Shown here: positions 53,489-61,759 of the stretch, in pieces | Layout: each line of letters begins with the position of its first letter | Position numbering within the stretch: the stretch's first letter is position 1 | Assembly: GCA_902570265.1 (NCBI GenBank) | Contig: CACFXF010000004.1 | Span: 1-64,000 of the forward strand | Length of the DNA: 64,000 nt | Origin: an uncultured Alphaproteobacteria bacterium | GTDB lineage: Bacteria > Pseudomonadota > Alphaproteobacteria > Rhodobacterales > Rhodobacteraceae | Direction of reading: 5' to 3' | Translations under genes and position numbers: made by a program | The notes under the pieces: generated by a model | The model's input: only the letters and a program-made list of their open reading frames with translations | Told to the model about the DNA's origin: nothing | The model's database searches: none

Positions 53489-54637
53489 ATGAGATTTTCT
53501 AAACGTAGTAAAATAAATTCATTCATAGTTATGGATGTAATGGAGCAGGCCCGAAAGGAGGAGCTTTTAGGTCGAGACATAGTTCATATGGAGGTTGGTC
53601 AGCCAGGTACTCCAGCTCCAAGAAATGCTATAAAAGAATTGGCTAAAAAAATTAATTCTGAACCTTTAGGATATACGGTTGCTCTTGGTATTCCTGAACT
53701 AAGAAGAAAAATCTCAAATTTATATAAAGATTGGTATGGTTTGGATATAAATCCGGATCGTGTGATTGTTACATCTGGATCATCTGGGGCCTTTATCTTA
53801 GCATTTACTGCTCTTTTTGATACTTCTGATAAAGTTGGCATTGGAGCACCTGGTTACCCTAGCTATAAACAAATTTTAAAAGCTTTAGATATTGAGCCTG
53901 TAATTATTGAAACAAGTTTAGAGAATAAATTCCAGCTTTCACCAAAAAGTATTATTAGTCATGAATTAGATGGACTTTTAGTGGCCTCTCCTGCAAATCC
54001 AACTGGTTCAATGCTTGATTTAAATGAATTAACAGAATTAATAAATAAGTGTCACAATAACAATATTAGTTTTATTAGCGATGAAATTTATCATGGAATA
54101 GAGTACCACCAGAAAGCTGTTTCTGCTTTGGAGATTACAGATGATTGTTATGTAATAAACTCCTTTTCGAAATATTTTTCAATGACTGGATGGCGAGTTG
54201 GATGGATGGTAGTACCTGAGACTCACATAAGACAAGTTGAGCGTTTAGCTCAAAATATGTTTATTTGTGCACCTCACTCTAGTCAAATTGCTGCATTAGG
54301 TGCTCTTAGTTCTGGAAAAGAGCTTAGAGAAAATTTAGAGGTTTATAAAATAAACAGAGAATTATTAATCGATGGGTTAAAAAAAGCTGGCTTTGATAAA
54401 TTTGCTCCTCCAGATGGTGCATTTTATGTCTATGCAGATATAAGCCAGTTCTCAAGTGATAGTCTTTCTTTTTGTAAGAGTATGCTTGAAAAAGCAGGTG
54501 TAGCTATTACACCAGGATTAGATTTTGATAGTCAAAGAGGTAAACAAACTATTCGCTTTTCATATGCCCGTACGACAGATGAAATTAAAGAAGGTATTAA
54601 AAGGATCATAGAATTTATGGATAAATATAAAGAATAA
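53489..54637 (+). CDS. Class I/II pyridoxal-phosphate aminotransferase
   Basis: 382 residues. The PLP lysine is K228 in NSFSKYFSMTGWRVGWMV. ASPANPTGSM, DEIYHGIEY and the C-terminal RFSYARTTDEIKEGIKRI fit the aspartate aminotransferase-like fold. Substrate not clear; position after two exporters suggests amino-acid metabolism. ATG 53489 has no strong ribosome-binding site. Confidence 0.87.
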   Translation: MRFSKRSKINSFIVMDVMEQARKEELLGRDIVHMEVGQPGTPAPRNAIKELAKKINSEPLGYTVALGIPELRRKISNLYKDWYGLDINPDRVIVTSGSSGAFILAFTALFDTSDKVGIGAPGYPSYKQILKALDIEPVIIETSLENKFQLSPKSIISHELDGLLVASPANPTGSMLDLNELTELINKCHNNNISFISDEIYHGIEYHQKAVSALEITDDCYVINSFSKYFSMTGWRVGWMVVPETHIRQVERLAQNMFICAPHSSQIAALGALSSGKELRENLEVYKINRELLIDGLKKAGFDKFAPPDGAFYVYADISQFSSDSLSFCKSMLEKAGVAITPGLDFDSQRGKQTIRFSYARTTDEIKEGIKRIIEFMDKYKE

Positions 54638-54722
54638 TTTTATAAAAGAATGACGTTAGGTTACTGGTTTATTAAACTCATTCTTAGTAATAAAGTGTAT
54701 TATTTAAAAAATTATTTATTTT

Positions 54723-55499
54723 ATGGAATTCAAAAACGAAATAGGAAAACTTCAAAGGTTGGTTTCAGCTAGTTCTGCTGGAATATCCCGTCGTCAGGCT
54801 GTTCTAGAAACATTAATAATTAAACCCAATGATCACATTATTGATATTGGCTGTGGAGCAGGAGATCTTTTAATTCATCTAGCTAAAGCAGTTGACAATG
54901 ATGGTCATATCTATGGGTTAGATCCTAGTAAGGATCAGATAACTAATGCAAATGTCAAGTGTGCTGAATTTCAAAATATTACTTTTCTCAAAAGTACTGC
55001 AGATAAAATTGATTTACCAGACAAAACATGCAATTTAGCTACATCAACACAAACTTTTGAGTATATAAAAAATGTTGATGACGCACTTATGGAAACAAGA
55101 AGAATTCTCAAATCAGGTTCTTCTTTTGTAAATATCTCAGTTCTATGGGATTATTTTCGATTTTATGGTGCTGAAAAAAAACTAAATGAAAAAATCCATG
55201 ATGCATTTAAAGCACATTGTAGTCATCAGATGTTACCTATGGAGTTGCCTGGAAAATTGTCAAATCTTGGATTTACAAATATAAAGAATAAATCGCTCTC
55301 ATTTGTTATTACTCACAGAGATCAAAATTCACCTGCAAAATACGCAGAAGATGTGATTGCTTTTTTTGTAAAATTACAAGGAATTTCTGAAACAGAGGTC
55401 AATGATTGGAAAGAGCAAATTAATCATGCCGAGAAAGAAGGTAGATTTGGTTTTACAAGTTTTCCAGTTTTAACAGAAGCTTTTTTAAATAAAATCTGA
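54723..55499 (+). CDS. Class I SAM-dependent methyltransferase
   Basis: 258 residues. Motif I IIDIGCGAGDLLIHLAK binds S-adenosylmethionine; GLDPSKDQI and CNLATSTQTFEYIKNVDDALMETRRILKSG follow as in UbiE-like enzymes. The acceptor is unknown. 85 bases after the aminotransferase. Confidence 0.83.
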   Translation: MEFKNEIGKLQRLVSASSAGISRRQAVLETLIIKPNDHIIDIGCGAGDLLIHLAKAVDNDGHIYGLDPSKDQITNANVKCAEFQNITFLKSTADKIDLPDKTCNLATSTQTFEYIKNVDDALMETRRILKSGSSFVNISVLWDYFRFYGAEKKLNEKIHDAFKAHCSHQMLPMELPGKLSNLGFTNIKNKSLSFVITHRDQNSPAKYAEDVIAFFVKLQGISETEVNDWKEQINHAEKEGRFGFTSFPVLTEAFLNKI

Positions 55500-55578
55500 C
55501 AACGCTACATTCTTTTTTGTAATTAAATATCAACATAATGTTTTAAAAGAAAAATCTTCTTTTTGTAAATTAATTATT

Positions 55579-56466
55579 TTAATTATTAGAATGAGGTATT
55601 GATGAATGATGTAAATTAATTCGTAAATTGCCTTTTTTATCTTTTATATATCCAAAGGTATATTCTACCTTAGTTTCATTTTTTTTATCCTCTACTGAAG
55701 TAAAATAGTAATTTCCCATTGCAATGGCATTATCACGAGAAATAACAATTTTATTTTCAGAAAATCTTATTTTGAACCATGGTTTAATGGCAAAACCATT
55801 ATCTTCCTCAATATTTCCACCAACGAAATAAGATAAAGCATCTTCAAAACTATTACGAAATTGATTTTGAGAAGCAAAAGTTGGTTTGAAAAGCACATTA
55901 CTTATATCAAATGCATATAGTTTTTTTAATGTTTTTTCTGCTTCCAGTCTGTAATTACCTTTATTTAAAAATATCTTTCCAATTGAAATAATAGAATCTG
56001 CCCATTCCTTTTGAATACTTAAAACATCTTCCTCTCTAATCGCAGTTGGATTTAATTTTTTATTTGAATTGGTATCAAATTTACTTTTTTGGGTGATATT
56101 TTTCTTTTCAGTCAGAGTTGTTTCTATTTCGCCAGATTCATTTTTTGCAACTCTGTAAAAACAGTTCCTTCTACCTGTGTGACAAGCTGCGCCAGTTTGA
56201 TCTATTATTAATAAAATAGTATCTTCATCACAGTCATAACGAAACTCTATAAGTCGTTGTGTATTTCCGGATGTTTCTCCTTTGCGCCAAAGCTTTTTTC
56301 GAGATCTAGACCAATAACATACTTGATTAGTAGTTAGTGTTTGTTGGATAGAATCTTTATTCATCCAAGCTAGCATTAATACTTCTCCTGTATCATGCTG
56401 TTGAGCTATGGCAGGAACTAATCCATCTTTATTAAATTTAATAATTTTTATTAATTTTTCATTCAT
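55579..56466 (-). CDS. hisI: Phosphoribosyl-AMP cyclohydrolase fused to an NTF2-like domain
   Basis: 295 residues; HisI alone is about 120-140. The N half (1-107) has WSRSRKKLWRKGETSGNTQ, D78-C-D-E-D82 (Mg site) and C95...C102 with C79 for zinc, so catalysis looks intact: ring opening of PR-AMP in histidine synthesis. Residues about 148-295 resemble a SnoaL/NTF2-like cone fold ending in INLHHSSIP, like CaMKII-association-type domains. It is the last gene of the Zur arm and overlaps the COG0523 gene by 4 bases, which suggests a zinc-starvation HisI paralogue. Confidence 0.85.
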   Translation of the reverse strand: MNEKLIKIIKFNKDGLVPAIAQQHDTGEVLMLAWMNKDSIQQTLTTNQVCYWSRSRKKLWRKGETSGNTQRLIEFRYDCDEDTILLIIDQTGAACHTGRRNCFYRVAKNESGEIETTLTEKKNITQKSKFDTNSNKKLNPTAIREEDVLSIQKEWADSIISIGKIFLNKGNYRLEAEKTLKKLYAFDISNVLFKPTFASQNQFRNSFEDALSYFVGGNIEEDNGFAIKPWFKIRFSENKIVISRDNAIAMGNYYFTSVEDKKNETKVEYTFGYIKDKKGNLRINLHHSSIPHSNN

Positions 56467-57521
56467 AATTCAAAAATCTCTTTAGGAATTCCTTTTTCTG
56501 TGTCTAAACCCATAAGAGGGCGAAAGAAATCTTCAATTTGTTCTTTTTTAATATTTTGAGTTATAAATACAAGTTTTGTTCTTCTGTCATTATCAGGCCA
56601 CGTTTCAAGCCACTGAACAGGATGAAAAATGTGTTGCACTCCATGAATTACCGCAGGACGTTCTTCCCCTGCAATATTTATAATACCTTTCATTCTTAAT
56701 AAATTAGCCCCTAAAGCAGCAGTAATCATATCACGAAAAAAGCTGAACGCAATCATGTTTACAGGGTTTTCGCTCATCATTGAGAAGGCTCTAATATTCT
56801 CATTATGTCTATTAACGTCGTGATGGTGATGATGTTTTTTATCTTTATATTTTTCTGCAGCTAACCACTTCTTTACATCTACAGATTTTTTATATGGATC
56901 ATAAGCGCCCAATCCAAAAATTTCTTCAAGAGGGATATTTCCAAATTTACTATAAACAATTTGGCTTACCGGATTGATTTCTTTTACACGATAAATCAAT
57001 GATTTAATCTCATCTTTATCTATTATATCTGTTTTGCTTAAAATAATCTTTTCTGCAAGTGCTAATTGTTTCAATGACTCTTCGTGTAAATCAAGTGTTT
57101 TTTCTCCATTTACAGAATCAACTACAGTAATAACTCCGTCGAGTGAATAAATTCTTATTAGTTCTATTGAGCTCATTAATGTATGTATAATTGGGACTGG
57201 GTTGGCAAGTCCTGTAGTCTCTATAAGAACACGATTAAATGAAGATACTTTCCCATTCATCATTTTATCAAATAGATCAATTAAGGTTTTATTTAAATCA
57301 CCTTGGATTGTGCAGCAAATACATCCGCTTTGTAACTCTACAATATTTTCATCCGTATGTTCAATTAAAGCATGGTCTAGACCAATTTCTCCAAACTCAT
57401 TAATTATTACTGCAGTTTTCTGCATTTCTTTCTTTTTCAGTATGGAAGATAGTAAAGTAGTTTTACCACTTCCTAAAAACCCTGTAATTACGGTGACTGG
57501 TATCTGAGTAATTTGGTTCAT
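56463..57521 (-). CDS. COG0523 (CobW/ZigA-type) metal GTPase
   Basis: 352 residues. P-loop GFLGSGKTTLL (14-24), GCICC (66-70, the metal-binding CxCC) and the G4 SKTD motif define G3E/COG0523 proteins. A His-rich stretch KHHHHHDVNRHNE (near residue 230) precedes the C-terminal CobW_C domain. In the Zur-linked context it probably hands zinc to a client protein, perhaps the HisI fusion next to it. ATG overlaps nothing upstream; 24 bases from znuB. Confidence 0.9.
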   Translation of the reverse strand: MNQITQIPVTVITGFLGSGKTTLLSSILKKKEMQKTAVIINEFGEIGLDHALIEHTDENIVELQSGCICCTIQGDLNKTLIDLFDKMMNGKVSSFNRVLIETTGLANPVPIIHTLMSSIELIRIYSLDGVITVVDSVNGEKTLDLHEESLKQLALAEKIILSKTDIIDKDEIKSLIYRVKEINPVSQIVYSKFGNIPLEEIFGLGAYDPYKKSVDVKKWLAAEKYKDKKHHHHHDVNRHNENIRAFSMMSENPVNMIAFSFFRDMITAALGANLLRMKGIINIAGEERPAVIHGVQHIFHPVQWLETWPDNDRRTKLVFITQNIKKEQIEDFFRPLMGLDTEKGIPKEIFEL

Positions 57522-57545
57522 TTAATTTCCCTATTTTAAATGAGA

Positions 57546-58343
57546 TTAAATTTTATTTTTCAAAATGATATTTAACATCAAAAATAAAAAGAAAAATAAA
57601 GAGGCAACACATACAATAGAGGGACCTGTAGGGGTATCAAAAAAATAGGCAGCGTAAAGACCTAATATGCTTGATAAAACCCCTATTATTGAAGCTATAA
57701 ATCCCATTGACTCTGGCGTTAATGTTATAAAGCGAGCTGAAGCAGCTGGTATAATAAGTAATGCAATTATTAATAACACACCTACAACTTTAATTCCAAC
57801 AGCTACAACTATTGCTAAAGAAATCGTAATTATAAAGTTTTCTTTTTTTGGGTTGAAACCGTTAGCAGATGCTAAATCCTCACTTAGAGTCACCAATAAT
57901 AGTGGAGACCAGCGCCATATAATTAAACTAAATATGACACCCACCCCTATCCAAATCATTAAAAGATCCAACTTAGAAACAGCTAATATATCTCCAATTA
58001 AATATGCCATCAGATCAATTCTTACTCCTGAAATAAAAGAAACGATTACCAGCCCTGCCGCGATTGAACTATGTCCTGCTACTCCTAAAAGTGTATCCAT
58101 AAAAAGTGATCGACCCTCCAAAAGAGTTACGGAAGATGCCATTATTAAAGAAACTAATACTGCCCCCGCCAACACAGATAATTCGAAAGTTAAAGAAAGT
58201 GCAATTCCTAGCATCGCAGCATGGGCTGTTGACTCTCCAAAATAGGCCATACGTCTCCAAACAACAAAGCATCCTAGAGGTGCGGCTGCAAGGGATACAC
58301 CAATTCCAGCAAGTGTTGCGCGTGTCATAAAATCATCTAGCAC
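57546..58343 (-). CDS. znuB: High-affinity zinc ABC transporter permease ZnuB
   Basis: 265 residues, about eight membrane segments: LAAAPLGCFVVWRRMAYFGESTAHAAMLGIALS and NGFNPKKENFIITI are ZnuB-like. The start is GTG at 58343, whose last base overlaps the znuC stop; ATG 58328 is an alternative. Moves zinc through the inner membrane with ZnuC and ZnuA. Confidence 0.92.
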   Translation of the reverse strand: MLDDFMTRATLAGIGVSLAAAPLGCFVVWRRMAYFGESTAHAAMLGIALSLTFELSVLAGAVLVSLIMASSVTLLEGRSLFMDTLLGVAGHSSIAAGLVIVSFISGVRIDLMAYLIGDILAVSKLDLLMIWIGVGVIFSLIIWRWSPLLLVTLSEDLASANGFNPKKENFIITISLAIVVAVGIKVVGVLLIIALLIIPAASARFITLTPESMGFIASIIGVLSSILGLYAAYFFDTPTGPSIVCVASLFFFLFLMLNIILKNKI

Positions 58344-59068
58344 TATACCCTACTTTTCCCCTGAACATCATGATTATGATCATGTTTATGTTTATATAAG
58401 GCGAATGCACCATCTATGTTTGAACCAAAAAGTGTTTGATATTCTGGTGAAGTTGCTACATTCTCTGGTGTTCCTTCGCAACAAACATGGCCATTAACGC
58501 AAATTACTCTGTCAGATGCACGCATAACCACATGCAGGTCATGACTAATCATAAGGACAGCACAATTTGTTTCTTTAGAAATATTTTCTATTTTTTGATA
58601 AAATGCTGCAATGCCAGGCTGGTCAAGTCCCCTTGTTGCTTCATCTAACAGTAAAATTTCAGGTGCGTCTACAAGTGCTCTTGCCAAAAGAACTCTTTGC
58701 ATTTGACCTACTGATAAGTTATTTATTTGTTCTCTATAAATATTTTTTAAACCAAGGAAGGCTACCATTTTTTTTAAATCACTATTATCTCTAGTGGCAA
58801 GTTTCAAAAATCGTTCTACAGTTATTGGTAAGGTTTGATCTACCTTTAGTTGCTGAGGTACATACCCAATTCTTAAATTAGGTTTAATTTTTATTTTCCC
58901 CTTACTAAATGGGATTGCTCCAATAATAGCTTTAAAAAGAGTAGTTTTTCCTGAACCATTAGGGCCAACCATGGTTACAATTTCTCCAGCATTTAATGTA
59001 AGATTTATATTTTGAAGTACTTTTTTCGAGCCATATTTTACTTCTAATTTAGATATTTCGATTAGCAT
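58343..59068 (-). CDS. znuC: Zinc ABC transporter ATP-binding protein ZnuC
   Basis: 241 residues. Walker A GPNGSGKTT, signature LSVGQMQRVLLARAL, Walker B ILLLDEATRGLD and H-loop ISHDLHVVM are complete. The C terminus has a His-rich HKHDHNHD cluster, as in ZnuC. It starts inside the end of zur (7-base overlap). Confidence 0.93.
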   Translation of the reverse strand: MLIEISKLEVKYGSKKVLQNINLTLNAGEIVTMVGPNGSGKTTLFKAIIGAIPFSKGKIKIKPNLRIGYVPQQLKVDQTLPITVERFLKLATRDNSDLKKMVAFLGLKNIYREQINNLSVGQMQRVLLARALVDAPEILLLDEATRGLDQPGIAAFYQKIENISKETNCAVLMISHDLHVVMRASDRVICVNGHVCCEGTPENVATSPEYQTLFGSNIDGAFALYKHKHDHNHDVQGKSRV

Positions 59069-59571
59069 TTTATGGTTTCTAACTGATTACAACTTTTACA
59101 GATACCAATAATCTCAATAATTGATTCTTCTATCTGGAACTCTGATAATGATTTTTTATCTAATTTTAGTCTACTGTCTTTTTCACACATTTCTGCTACT
59201 TTATCGCATTTTCTACAAATCATAAATGTTGGAGAGTGTTTACTCCCAGGATGAGAACAAGCTATGAATGCGTTAAATCTTTCAATTTTATGAGCAAAAC
59301 CTTGTTCAATTAAAAAATCAAGAACGCGATAGGCAATAGGAGGTGTTGAGCTAAAACCTTCTTTACTTAACATATCTAGGATCTGATATGCCCCAATAGG
59401 GCGGTGATCTTTTAGTAATAATTCAAAAACTTTTAATCTTAAAGGAGTTAATTTAAGATTTTTTTCCAGACAATTTTTATGAAAAGCCTTCATTGAGGTT
59501 TCATAACATAATTTATGATTATGTTTTTTGAAGTTTTTTGAGACTTCTTTTTTGATTTGAATTTTTTTCAT
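59062..59571 (-). CDS. zur: Zinc uptake regulator Zur (Fur family)
   Basis: 169 residues. Winged-helix domain with LTPLRLKVFELLL and PPIAYRVLDFLIEQG as recognition helix region; structural zinc site from C119-x2-C122 and C158-x2-C161, plus HPGSKHSPTF. It represses zinc-uptake genes when zinc is ample. First gene of the zur-znuC-znuB-COG0523-hisI run and divergent from znuA; the shared Zur box at 59619-59637 predicts autoregulation. Confidence 0.93.
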   Translation of the reverse strand: MKKIQIKKEVSKNFKKHNHKLCYETSMKAFHKNCLEKNLKLTPLRLKVFELLLKDHRPIGAYQILDMLSKEGFSSTPPIAYRVLDFLIEQGFAHKIERFNAFIACSHPGSKHSPTFMICRKCDKVAEMCEKDSRLKLDKKSLSEFQIEESIIEIIGICKSCNQLETIKC

Positions 59572-59589
59572 AATTAAAAAAATTTTCTC

Positions 59590-59637
59590 TTGAACATAAT
59601 TTATAATGGCTATAAGTCAATGTTATATTATAACATT
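59590..59637. promoter_or_regulatory. Zur box and divergent zur/znuA promoters
   Basis: AATGTTATATTATAACATT (59619-59637) is a perfect palindrome that matches the published alpha/gamma Zur consensus core TGTTATANTATAACA. Toward zur, TTGACT (59620-59615) and TATGTT (59598-59593) are 16 bp apart and overlap the box; toward znuA, TTGAAC (59590-59595) and TATAAG (59611-59616) lie just upstream at 15 bp. Zur bound here would block both promoters. Confidence 0.88.
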
Positions 59638-59659
59638 AATTTATTACTAGGAGATAAAA

Positions 59660-60769
59660 ATGTCTAATAAATTTGTCTCATTGACATCGGCATTAGCACT
59701 AACAGTTGGGGTTGCATCAGCAGATGTCCCTAAAGTTGTTGTCGACATTGCTCCTGTTCATTCATTAGTTTCAAAGGTGATGAATGGGTTAGGAAAACCA
59801 AATTTAATTATCCCTTCAGAAGCTTCACCTCATGAATATCAACTGAAACCATCTGATGCCAAGGCAATTCAAGAATCAAAAGTCATTTTTTGGATTGGAG
59901 AAGATTTAACACCTTGGTTAGAAAAAAGTTTAGAAACCTTACCAAAAGACGCATCCATTACAACTCTACTAGAAGTAGATGGCATTGAATTACTTGATTT
60001 TAGAGAAAGTGCTTTATTTGAGGCTCATGACCATAGTGACCATAGTGACCACGATGATCACGACGATCATGATGATCACGACCATGGAAAGCATAAGAAA
60101 AAAGATGACCACGATGATCACGACGATCATGATGATCACGACCATGGAAAGCATAAGAAAAAAGATGACCACGATGATCACGACGATCATGATGATCACG
60201 ACCATGGAAAGCATAAGAAAAAAGATGACCACGATGATCACGACGATCATGCACATGGTGAGCACGATCCACATGCTTGGTTATCACCCGGGATAGCAAA
60301 AGTTTGGTTGAATGTAATTGCATCTAAACTATCTGAAAAAGATCCTAGCAATGCTAGTACTTATTTTTCAAATGCTAGTTCTGCCAGTAAAGATTTGGAT
60401 GCTTTATCAGATGAAATTAATGATATCTTAGATCCCATTAGAGATGAAAAATTCGTTGTTTTTCATGATGCTTATCAGTATTTTGAGAAACACTTTAATA
60501 TTAGTGCTTCTGGTGCAATTTCTTTAGGTGATGCTTCTGACCCTAGTCCAGCACGCGTTAAAGAAATTAAAGATAGAGTTGAAAACGAAGATATTCATTG
60601 CGTTCTTGCTGAACCTCAATATAAAGTCGGCTTAGTAAAAGCAGTTATTGAGGGAACTCACGCGAATATGGCTGTAATTGATCCTTTAGGTGTCGGTTTA
60701 GAAGCTGGCCCTACACTTTATGATAAACTTATTCGTAATTTGGCAACAAATTTATCTAAATGTTTTTAA
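59660..60769 (+). CDS. znuA: Zinc ABC transporter substrate-binding protein ZnuA with a His/Asp repeat loop
   Basis: 369 residues. Signal peptide (about 1-21), H58 in ASPHEYQLKPSD, the His in GEHDPHAWLSP (about residue 203) and H268-D in VVFHDAYQYF are the usual zinc ligands. Between them (about residues 121-198) is a loop of DHDDHDDHDDHDHGKHKKK-type repeats, much longer than in E. coli ZnuA. AGGAG precedes ATG 59660. Followed by a hairpin at 60781-60810. Confidence 0.94.
   Translation: MSNKFVSLTSALALTVGVASADVPKVVVDIAPVHSLVSKVMNGLGKPNLIIPSEASPHEYQLKPSDAKAIQESKVIFWIGEDLTPWLEKSLETLPKDASITTLLEVDGIELLDFRESALFEAHDHSDHSDHDDHDDHDDHDHGKHKKKDDHDDHDDHDDHDHGKHKKKDDHDDHDDHDDHDHGKHKKKDDHDDHDDHAHGEHDPHAWLSPGIAKVWLNVIASKLSEKDPSNASTYFSNASSASKDLDALSDEINDILDPIRDEKFVVFHDAYQYFEKHFNISASGAISLGDASDPSPARVKEIKDRVENEDIHCVLAEPQYKVGLVKAVIEGTHANMAVIDPLGVGLEAGPTLYDKLIRNLATNLSKCF
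60046..60251 (+). repeat. Exact 60-bp tandem repeats inside znuA
   Basis: 60061-60120, 60121-60180 and 60181-60240 are identical, base for base; the match extends to 60046 and 60251, about 3.4 copies. Each copy encodes 20 residues of the His/Asp/Lys loop, so copy changes keep the frame. Identity at silent positions points to recent duplication. Confidence 0.97.
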
Positions 60770-60780
60770 ATTTAATAAAA

Positions 60781-60810
60781 AAACCAGCCTGCATTCTAGT
60801 AGGCTGGTTT
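60781..60810. terminator. Hairpin after znuA
   Basis: AAACCAGCCT and AGGCTGGTTT are exact 10-bp arms around a 10-base loop. Read on the plus strand the tail is only AAAAGTTTTT; on the minus strand a T-run follows directly. It can end znuA transcription, perhaps leakily, which would let the DUF1826 gene be read. Confidence 0.65.
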
Positions 60811-60830
60811 AAAAGTTTTTGGAATTATAA

Positions 60831-61466
60831 ATGAATTTAAATTACCAAATACCATTAGATGAACTATCTAACCAAGTACATACTATTGATGATGTTTCTT
60901 ATTTATCAGATTTTGTTGAGCAATCTTACTATGGTGTTATCTGGGACAGGCATATACCAGTAAATATTCAGGACTGGCTAAATAAAATTGACCCTAAATT
61001 AATTCCAAGTTTCAGACACATTTTTCATAAGAATGAAGTAAGAAAAAGTATAAACAAAATTTTTGAGAATTCTCTTAGTAAAGACACACAGATTAATTGG
61101 TTAATACAAGATATAACAAGATTATCTAAACTTTTCTCAAGCTTAATGAAAGTCGATTATATTCGGTTAAGAATGGAAGTTATTTCAACTAATTCTTGCC
61201 GAAAGTTTCACATAGATGCTGTAAAAGCTAGATTAATTTGCACCTATCGTGGACTAGGTACACAGTATGGAATGTCTATGGATGGTATTGATCCAAAACA
61301 CTTTAAGACTACACCTACAAGTTCACCAATTTTACTTAAGGGTACACTTTGGATCGAAGATAACCCTAAAATGATTTTACATCGGTCTCCTCCTATTGAA
61401 GGGACTGGTGAAACACGATTTGTTTTTGTAACTGATCCTATATTTGATCCAGAAAATGAAATATGA
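60831..61466 (+). CDS. DUF1826 family protein
   Basis: 211 residues, cytoplasmic, no signal peptide. Conserved block CRKFHIDAVKARLICTYRGLGTQYG and later LHRSPPIEGTGETRFVFV match DUF1826, a family often found beside Zur-regulated genes. H127-x-D129, H184 and R196 are spaced like the metal and 2-oxoglutarate ligands of Fe(II)/2OG oxygenases; this is inference. Its stop overlaps the next gene. 62 bases after znuA. Confidence 0.82.
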   Translation: MNLNYQIPLDELSNQVHTIDDVSYLSDFVEQSYYGVIWDRHIPVNIQDWLNKIDPKLIPSFRHIFHKNEVRKSINKIFENSLSKDTQINWLIQDITRLSKLFSSLMKVDYIRLRMEVISTNSCRKFHIDAVKARLICTYRGLGTQYGMSMDGIDPKHFKTTPTSSPILLKGTLWIEDNPKMILHRSPPIEGTGETRFVFVTDPIFDPENEI

Positions 61467-61723
61467 AACAAAACCTTGGGGAGACCAATCTAAAACGTAA
61501 AAAAAGAATTGGTAATCCAATGAATGAATTTGATAAATTACCTCGACCTTTAAGGCAATGGCTAAATAAGGCTATTTTACCATGGTCTCCTTTATCTGTA
61601 AAAAGGGTTTGGCTTAAGTCAATTAGTAAAGGATTATCTTTTGAGGAAGCACTCAATGTATTAGATAAAACTGAAGAATGTACGATGAAAAAAGAGAAAT
61701 CTAAAATTAAACAATTCAGGTAG
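61463..61723 (+). CDS. DUF6525-like small protein
   Basis: 86 residues, basic. The core MNEFDKLPRPLRQWLNKAILPWSPLSVKRVW resembles DUF6525, seen near DUF1826 genes in alphaproteobacteria. The ATG overlaps the DUF1826 stop by 4 bases (ATGA), so the two are coupled. Function unknown; no metal motif is seen. Confidence 0.7.
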   Translation: MKQNLGETNLKRKKRIGNPMNEFDKLPRPLRQWLNKAILPWSPLSVKRVWLKSISKGLSFEEALNVLDKTEECTMKKEKSKIKQFR

Positions 61724-61759
61724 AAGAACCAAAGAGTTTATTCATTAATTTTTTTCAAT

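Noticed and set aside
57667..58245. 192-aa plus-strand frame inside znuB
   Set aside because: Antisense shadow of ZnuB; composition (Thr/Ile/Pro rich) reflects reverse complement of membrane codons.
60046..60251. Possible CRISPR array
   Set aside because: The repeats are directly adjacent with no unique spacers and encode the ZnuA metal loop; no cas genes nearby.
60000..60323. Long reading frames in other frames across the znuA repeat (105, 107 and 86 aa)
   Set aside because: They mirror the 60-bp repeat of the real znuA frame and have low-complexity His/Arg or Ile/Met products with no start signals.
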